Below are positions 4,110 through 8,290 of a stretch of 8,290 nucleotides of DNA, piece by piece; the first letter of the stretch is position 1, and every line of letters begins with the position of its first letter. A program made the position numbers and the translations under genes. The stretch comes from an uncultured Acidobacteriota bacterium (GTDB taxonomy: Bacteria; Acidobacteriota; Thermoanaerobaculia; UBA5066), in assembly GCA_937902605.1 (NCBI GenBank), contig CALFNC010000347.1:1-8290 (forward strand). Reading direction: 5' to 3'. A model generated the notes under the pieces. The model was not told the DNA's origin and searched no databases. It saw only the letters and a list, made by a program, of their open reading frames with translations.

Positions 4110-6540
4110 CGGGAGGCCCGCCTTCGGCCGACGCCTTGCCCGGAGGCGGGAGCTGCCCGGGAGCCGGAGGCGGGAGGCCCGGAAGCTCCACTCGGTCCCC
4201 CTTCGGCTCGCCGGCACGCGGGACGTACAAGGCCTTCTGGAGATAGCCGGGGAGATTCGAGACCGTGTGCGGGCGGTCGCCGCAGAGCTCGGTCGGCTCG
4301 GTCCCCTTGAGGAAGGCCATCAAGACCGGTTTCCCGCAGGACGGGATCGCCCGGTAGCCGGTCTTGAGGTCGACCGGGACGAAGACGACTCCCTGCGGGA
4401 CGTCGTAGTCGTCGGTCTCGCGGACGAGACCTGCCCCTTTAAGCTTCCGAACGATCCGCATCCAGATCGGGAGAGCGGTATCCGCCCCGGTCGACTTGGG
4501 CCCCAGGGTCTTCTTCGCGTCGTGCCCGACCCAGACGCCGACCGTGTACTTCGGCGTCGACCCGACGAACCAGGCGTCGGTGTAGTCGTTCGTGGTCCCG
4601 GTCTTGCCGGCCAGCGGGAGCTTGAGGGAGGCGGCCGCGGCAGCCGTGCCACGCTGGGTCACACCCTTCAGCATTTCCAGCATCACATAGGCCGCGCCGG
4701 GGCTCGTCGCCTCCTTCGCTTCGGGCACGTTCTCCTCCAAGAGGACGCCGTCCGCGTCCCGGATCCGCTCAACGAGACGCGGGGTGAAAAAGAGCCCCTG
4801 GTTGGCGAAGACCGAGTAGGCCGCGGTCATCTCGAGCGGGGTCACCTCGAAGGCGCCCAGCGCAAGCGACGGGTAGGCGAGCAGGTTCTGCCGGATCCCG
4901 AGCCTCCGGGCCGTCTCGATGACCCGTTTCGTCCCGACCAGGAGGTCCACGCGGACGGCCGGCACGTTGATCGACTGCTCGAGCGCGTTCTGGTAAGTGA
5001 CGATGCCGCTGTACTTCCTGTAGTAGTTCTGCGGCTGGTACGGGGGCTGGCGTGGGTCGATCACGATGGAGATCGGCGAATCGAGAACGGTGTCCGCCGG
5101 GGTGTATCCCTCCTCGACCGCCGTCAGGTAGACGAGCGGCTTGAAGGCCGAGCCGACCTGGCGTAGCGCCTGCACCGCCCGGTCGAACTTGGAGCGGCTG
5201 AAGTCGTACCCTCCCACCAGGGCGCGCACCGCCCCCGTGCCGTTCTCCAGGACGACGACCGCGCCCTCCAGCTGGGGCTCCTGCGAGACGAAGGTCTCCT
5301 TCTTCCCGTCGTCGGTCTCGGCTGTCTCGACCAGGACGAGGTCGCCTCGCCGAACGGCCTTCGCCGGGCTCGCGGCGCGAGTCCAACGAAACGCAGTCGC
5401 GGGGAGCGAGAACGTCCTCCGGCCGACCCGGACCTCGGCCCCGCTCTTCGAGGGTGACAGGACGACCGCGACCTCTACGTCGGGACCGTTCTCCTCGCCG
5501 GCACGCTCGTCCCACGAAGGGTCCCGGTAGCTATCGGGATCGACCCCTTCGTCTACGAGGTTCCTCGGCCTCCGGAACCCGGACCGCCGGTCGTGTTTCC
5601 GGAGCCCCCAGCGGAGCGCCTCCTCGGCCCACGCCTCGATCCTGGGGTCCATCGTCGAGTCGACCCGAAGGCCTTGCCGGTAGAGGCCGCGGCTCCCGTA
5701 CTTCTTCTCGAGGTACTGGCGAACCTCCTCGCAGAAGTAGGGGCCCACGGTCGACTCGTGGCTCGCGCGGGCGAGGACCATGGGCGCGGCCGCCGCCCGG
5801 GTCCGGGCCTCAGCGTCGATGAAGCCCTCCTCGGCCATCCGGCGGAGGACGAGGTCGCGGCGCTGGCGGGCCGCGTCGGGATTGCGAACGGGAGAGTAGT
5901 ACTCCGGACGCTGGATCAGGCCGGCCAGGAGGGCGGCCTCCGGTAGGGTCAGCTGCTTCGCCGGGTGCCCGAAGTACCAGGTCGACGCCGCTTCCACTCC
6001 GTAGTTCCCGTGCCCAAAGTAGATCTGATTGAGGTACATAGTCAGGATCTGGTCTTTCGAGTAGCCCTTCTCGATCTCGATCGTCAGGAAGACCTCGTTG
6101 ATCTTCCGGAGGAACGACTTCTCGGGGGTCAGGAACACGGAGCGGGCCAGCTGCTGCGTCAGTGTGGAGGCGCCCTGGGCGAGGCGCCGGGTCGCCAGGT
6201 CCTTCAGGGCCGCTCCGCCGATCCGGATCAGGTCGATCCCTCCGTGCTCGTAGAACCGGGCGTCTTCGGCGGCGAGGACGGCCTTCACCATCGCGTCCGG
6301 GATCTGGGTCCGGTCCACCAGGAATCGGCGCTCGATCGCGTATCGGGCGACCGTCGACCCGCTCACGCCCCGGATCTCCGTCACGATATCGGGACGGTAC
6401 GAGGCCAGCTCGGAGACCCTGGGGACCTGGATGAGGCGGGACATCGTGTAGCCCGCGGCAACCCCGAGGCCGGCCGTCAGAGCTACCGGGAGCAGAAGAA
6501 CGAGGACCGCGGCGGCACGTCGGCCATGCACGAATCTCAT
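4105..6540 (-). CDS. Bifunctional class A penicillin-binding protein (PBP1A-type glycosyltransferase/transpeptidase)
   Basis: This 811-aa inner-membrane protein polymerises lipid II into glycan strands and crosslinks the stem peptides in the periplasm. A short cytoplasmic start (RR at 7-8) is followed by one transmembrane anchor (about 9-30). The GT51 domain (about 60-240) has AEDARFYEHGGID with catalytic Glu92, QGASTLTQQLA (122-132), and RKINEVFLTIEIEKGYSKDQ with YLNQIYFGHG. A linker/OB-like region (about 290-420) includes DRRSGFRRP. The transpeptidase domain has SAFK with acyl-enzyme Ser464 and Lys467, SIN 523-525, and KTGTT from 646. All expected catalytic residues are present. The C-terminus carries the usual PBP1A tail with Cys735 and Cys753 (a possible disulfide) and ends in a Pro/Gly-rich stretch. 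ATG 6538-6540 is supported by the anchor position; the Shine-Dalgarno (GAGA) is weak. It is transcribed divergently from the uvrB unit. mrcA and ponA are alternative names. Confidence 0.95.
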   Translation of the reverse strand: MRFVHGRRAAAVLVLLLPVALTAGLGVAAGYTMSRLIQVPRVSELASYRPDIVTEIRGVSGSTVARYAIERRFLVDRTQIPDAMVKAVLAAEDARFYEHGGIDLIRIGGAALKDLATRRLAQGASTLTQQLARSVFLTPEKSFLRKINEVFLTIEIEKGYSKDQILTMYLNQIYFGHGNYGVEAASTWYFGHPAKQLTLPEAALLAGLIQRPEYYSPVRNPDAARQRRDLVLRRMAEEGFIDAEARTRAAAAPMVLARASHESTVGPYFCEEVRQYLEKKYGSRGLYRQGLRVDSTMDPRIEAWAEEALRWGLRKHDRRSGFRRPRNLVDEGVDPDSYRDPSWDERAGEENGPDVEVAVVLSPSKSGAEVRVGRRTFSLPATAFRWTRAASPAKAVRRGDLVLVETAETDDGKKETFVSQEPQLEGAVVVLENGTGAVRALVGGYDFSRSKFDRAVQALRQVGSAFKPLVYLTAVEEGYTPADTVLDSPISIVIDPRQPPYQPQNYYRKYSGIVTYQNALEQSINVPAVRVDLLVGTKRVIETARRLGIRQNLLAYPSLALGAFEVTPLEMTAAYSVFANQGLFFTPRLVERIRDADGVLLEENVPEAKEATSPGAAYVMLEMLKGVTQRGTAAAAASLKLPLAGKTGTTNDYTDAWFVGSTPKYTVGVWVGHDAKKTLGPKSTGADTALPIWMRIVRKLKGAGLVRETDDYDVPQGVVFVPVDLKTGYRAIPSCGKPVLMAFLKGTEPTELCGDRPHTVSNLPGYLQKALYVPRAGEPKGDRVELPGLPPPAPGQLPPPGKASAEGGPPG
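4140..4176 (-). repeat. Direct repeat encoding the LPPP motifs of the PBP tail
   Basis: The 13-mer CCGGAGGCGGGAG (+ strand) occurs at 4140-4152 and again at 4164-4176, 24 nt apart (8 codons). On the - strand it encodes the two LPPP segments near the C-terminus of the PBP. It is a small low-complexity coding repeat. Confidence 0.8.
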
Positions 6541-6554
6541 TCTCGCACGCGTCG

Positions 6555-6583
6555 TTGATGCCCCGCGCCGCGTCAGCTATCGT
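6555..6583 (+). promoter_or_regulatory. Candidate sigma-70 promoter for the small membrane protein - uvrB unit
   Basis: TTGATG (6555-6560; 4 of 6 to TTGACA) and TATCGT (6578-6583; 4 of 6 to TATAAT) are separated by exactly 17 nt in the 84-nt divergent intergenic region. Transcription would start near 6590, leaving about 35 nt of leader that includes the Shine-Dalgarno at 6611-6619. No LexA box is seen. I did not find an equally good promoter on the - strand for the PBP gene. Confidence 0.45.
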
Positions 6584-6624
6584 TCCATGAGCCTCGCTCC
6601 GCGGCAGGCGAGAAGGAGATCCCG

Positions 6625-7047
6625 ATGACGACCGGACCCGACTCCAGCATTCCAGACCCGACCGTCACGCACCCGCCGGTGGCAGCCGCCGGAGGGAATT
6701 CGGGCGTCCTGAAGTGGAGCCTCGTCGGGTGCACCCTCGTCTCTGCCGTTCTGATCGTCTCGCTCGTCGTCCTCGGAATGAAGGCGAGGTCGATCCTGGT
6801 CTGGGCGCTGGCCCGTGTGGAGGACCAGGTGATGGCGGGGAGCGCGCCGGAGGTGACCCCTGCCGAGCGGCAGGCGTTCCGGGACGCGTTCGCCCGGTTC
6901 GTCGACCGGGCCAAGAGCGGAAAGGTGCCGCCGGACGAGATCAGGGCCTTCCAGAAGAAGGTCGTGGAGGCGATGGCCGACGGGAAGATCACCCCCGAGG
7001 AGCTGCGGGCCCTCGCTGCCGCGGCCGGTCCGAAGACGGGGCCCTGA
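6625..7047 (+). CDS. Uncharacterised small single-pass membrane protein with a threefold C-terminal motif
   Basis: I do not recognise this 140-aa protein. An N-terminal Pro/Thr/Ser-rich segment (1-27) without a cleavable signal is followed by one strongly hydrophobic helix (about 28-52, VLKWSLVGCTLVSAVLIVSL) and then a charged helical C-terminal region. With two basic residues (Lys53, Arg55) just after the helix, the C-terminal part may be cytoplasmic, but this is not certain. The C-terminal part repeats the pattern [VI]-[TP]-P-x-E-x-x-A-[FL] three times, starting at Val77, Val101 and Ile122. The last two copies are preceded by SGK or DGK and recall a degenerate EF-hand loop (DGKITPEEL). ATG 6625 has an excellent Shine-Dalgarno, AGAAGGAGA (6611-6619). 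The gene ends 6 nt before uvrB, so the two are probably cotranscribed. Codon use resembles its neighbours. Confidence 0.85.
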   Translation: MTTGPDSSIPDPTVTHPPVAAAGGNSGVLKWSLVGCTLVSAVLIVSLVVLGMKARSILVWALARVEDQVMAGSAPEVTPAERQAFRDAFARFVDRAKSGKVPPDEIRAFQKKVVEAMADGKITPEELRALAAAAGPKTGP

Positions 7048-7053
7048 AGCCCC
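7038..7053 (+). promoter_or_regulatory. Hairpin at the gene junction just before the uvrB start
   Basis: GGGGC (7038-7042) and GCCCC (7049-7053) are perfect complements with the loop CCTGAA, which contains the stop codon of the upstream gene (7045-7047). The 3' arm touches the uvrB ATG at 7054. There is no clear Shine-Dalgarno at normal distance; the nearest G-rich run is the 5' arm itself. This suggests uvrB initiation depends on ribosomes finishing the upstream gene and opening the hairpin. Confidence 0.45.
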
Positions 7054-8290
7054 ATGCCGGATCTGAAGGTCGTTTCCCCGTTCTCGCCGCAGGGAGACCA
7101 GCCGCAGGCGATCGAGGCGCTGTCCAAGGGGCTCCGGGACGGCCGGGCCCACCAGGTGCTGCTCGGTGTGACCGGGTCGGGGAAGACCTTCACGATGGCG
7201 AAGGTGATCGAGGCGGTGAACCGCCCGACGCTCGTCCTCTCGCACAACAAAACGCTGGCCGCTCAGCTCTACCAGGAGTTTCGCAGCTTCTTCCCCGGCA
7301 ACCGGGTGGAGTACTTCGTCTCCTACTACGACTACTACCAGCCGGAGGCGTACGTTCCCCAATCGGACACCTATATAGAGAAGGAAACGCAGGTCAACGA
7401 GGAGATCGACAAGATGCGGATCTCGGCGACGACGGCGCTGTTCGAGCGCCGCGACGTCGTGATCGTCGCGTCGGTGTCGTGCATCTACGGCCTCGGGAGC
7501 CCGGAGTCGTTCGGGAAGATGGCGGTGACGTTCGAGACCGGCGCCCGGTTCGGGATGACCTGGTACCTCCGGCGGCTGGTGGACGCGCAGTACGAGCGGA
7601 CGAACCTCGATCTCGAGCGCGGGAAGTTCCGGGTCCGCGGGGACCTCCTCGAGGTCATCCCGTCGTACGAGGAGTCGGGGCTGCGGGTCGAGTTCTTCGG
7701 CGACGAGATCGAGAGGATCAGCCGCTTCGAGGTCGTGACAGGCAAACGGATCGAGACGATCGGGAAGTTCGACCTCTACCCGAAGTCGCACTACGTCACG
7801 CCGGAGGAGGTCCGGCAGCGGGCGCTCGGCTCGATCGAGGCCGAGCTGGTGATCCGGGTCGCCGAGCTGGAAGGGCAGAACAAGCTCCTCGAGGCGCAGC
7901 GGATCGAGCAGCGTACGCGGTTCGATCTGGAGATGATCCGGGAGATCGGCTACTGCTCCGGGATCGAGAACTACTCGCGGCACCTCTCCGGCCGAGTCCA
8001 GGGGGAGCCGCCACCGACGCTTCTCGACTACTTCCCGTCCGACTTCCTCACGATCATCGACGAGAGCCACCAGACGATCCCGCAGGTCCGGGCGATGTAC
8101 AACGGCGACCAGGCCCGGAAGAAGACCCTCGTGGAGTTCGGGTTCCGGCTTCCCTCGGCGCTCGACAACCGTCCGCTGAAGTTCGAGGAGTGGCTCGAAC
8201 GGGTCGGCCAGAGGATCTACGTCTCGGCGACGCCGGCTCCGTACGAGCTGGAGGTGGCCGGGGGAGAGGTGGTCGAGCAGGTGATCCGGC
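7054..8290 (+). CDS. uvrB: UvrABC system protein B (excinuclease subunit B), N-terminal ~412 residues; 3' end outside window
   Basis: UvrB takes DNA from UvrA, verifies the lesion by strand separation, and recruits UvrC in nucleotide excision repair. About 412 of the usual ~670 residues are present. Visible features are the Q motif region ([14 protein letters not shown], 10-23), Walker A GVTGSGKT (38-45, Lys44), [11 protein letters not shown], the aromatic beta-hairpin [17 protein letters not shown] (91-107) that locks the DNA strand, [19 protein letters not shown], the UvrA-interacting domain region (about 155-250), the Walker B-type box DESH (336-339), [11 protein letters not shown], and YVSATP near the right edge. 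All are intact and there is no frameshift. ATG 7054 is chosen because homology starts within a few residues. The small membrane protein gene ends 6 nt upstream. The frame is still open at 8290. Confidence 0.97.
   Translation, partial: MPDLKVVSPFSPQGDQPQAIEALSKGLRDGRAHQVLLGVTGSGKTFTMAKVIEAVNRPTLVLSHNKTLAAQLYQEFRSFFPGNRVEYFVSYYDYYQPEAYVPQSDTYIEKETQVNEEIDKMRISATTALFERRDVVIVASVSCIYGLGSPESFGKMAVTFETGARFGMTWYLRRLVDAQYERTNLDLERGKFRVRGDLLEVIPSYEESGLRVEFFGDEIERISRFEVVTGKRIETIGKFDLYPKSHYVTPEEVRQRALGSIEAELVIRVAELEGQNKLLEAQRIEQRTRFDLEMIREIGYCSGIENYSRHLSGRVQGEPPPTLLDYFPSDFLTIIDESHQTIPQVRAMYNGDQARKKTLVEFGFRLPSALDNRPLKFEEWLERVGQRIYVSATPAPYELEVAGGEVVEQVIR

Noticed and set aside
3269..4246. 325-codon + frame overlapping the DUF2232 gene, rplI and the PBP end
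   Set aside because: It is out of frame with two real genes and is almost entirely Arg/Gly/Pro/Ser.
4267..5166. 299-codon open frame on the + strand inside the PBP gene, and another at 5965-6558
   Set aside because: Both are complements of the PBP coding sequence, whose catalytic motifs fix the true frame.
6587..6628. 13-codon leader peptide (MSLAPRQARRRSR) whose TGA overlaps the ATG of the small membrane protein gene
   Set aside because: It has no Shine-Dalgarno, and its ATG lies at or before the start expected from the candidate promoter, so it may not be in the mRNA. The overlap could be chance.
6577..8070. 497-codon open frame on the - strand opposite the small membrane protein and uvrB
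   Set aside because: It is the antisense shadow of a GC-rich coding sequence. It is rich in Arg, Leu, Asp and Pro with no recognisable domain, and uvrB on the other strand is unmistakable.
1..8290. Novel defence system, mobile element, CRISPR, tRNA or attachment site
   Set aside because: All long frames on the coding strand are housekeeping genes in conserved order, apart from one small membrane protein. No transposase, integrase, direct-repeat array or tRNA-like fold was seen.

Overview
This is ordinary, densely packed bacterial chromosome. It is GC-rich, with strong G/C preference at third codon positions, and shows no sign of a mobile element, phage, CRISPR array, tRNA or rRNA. The order prs - rplY(ctc) - pth - rpsF - rpsR - DUF2232 membrane protein - rplI is a conserved translation cluster of Deltaproteobacteria-like and Acidobacteriota/NC10-like genomes. 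A bifunctional class A penicillin-binding protein and the two-domain L25 fit a Gram-negative-type, high-GC lineage of that kind. I cannot name the organism from this window.

Layout. Positions 1-4100, all on the + strand, form one apparent operon. It holds the 3' end of prs (PRPP synthase), rplY (L25/CTC with a Lys/Ala/Glu tail), pth (peptidyl-tRNA hydrolase), rpsF (S6, TTG start, PEAA-repeat tail), rpsR (S18), a DUF2232/YybS-like polytopic membrane protein, and rplI (L9). Gaps are short, and the two longest leaders (before rplY and before rpsF) each contain a strong potential RNA hairpin. Positions 4105-6540 on the - strand encode a complete PBP1A-type peptidoglycan glycosyltransferase/transpeptidase, convergent with rplI across a 4-nt gap. 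A divergent 84-nt intergenic region with a plausible sigma-70 promoter follows. It leads into a second + strand unit: a small single-pass membrane protein of unknown function (6625-7047) and, 6 nt later, uvrB, which runs off the end of the window.

How the genes work together. The first block joins nucleotide precursor supply (PRPP), ribosomal proteins and rescue of peptidyl-tRNA. The PBP builds and crosslinks the cell wall. UvrB is the damage-verification helicase of nucleotide excision repair.

I found no new multi-gene system. The points worth a second look are small. The pth gene has its Shine-Dalgarno placed for a non-canonical AUA start overlapping the rplY stop. The start of the DUF2232 gene is unclear. 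The rpsF leader can form two mutually exclusive stems. The uncharacterised protein before uvrB carries a triple motif repeat. A hairpin lies between that gene and uvrB, which lacks a normal ribosome binding site.
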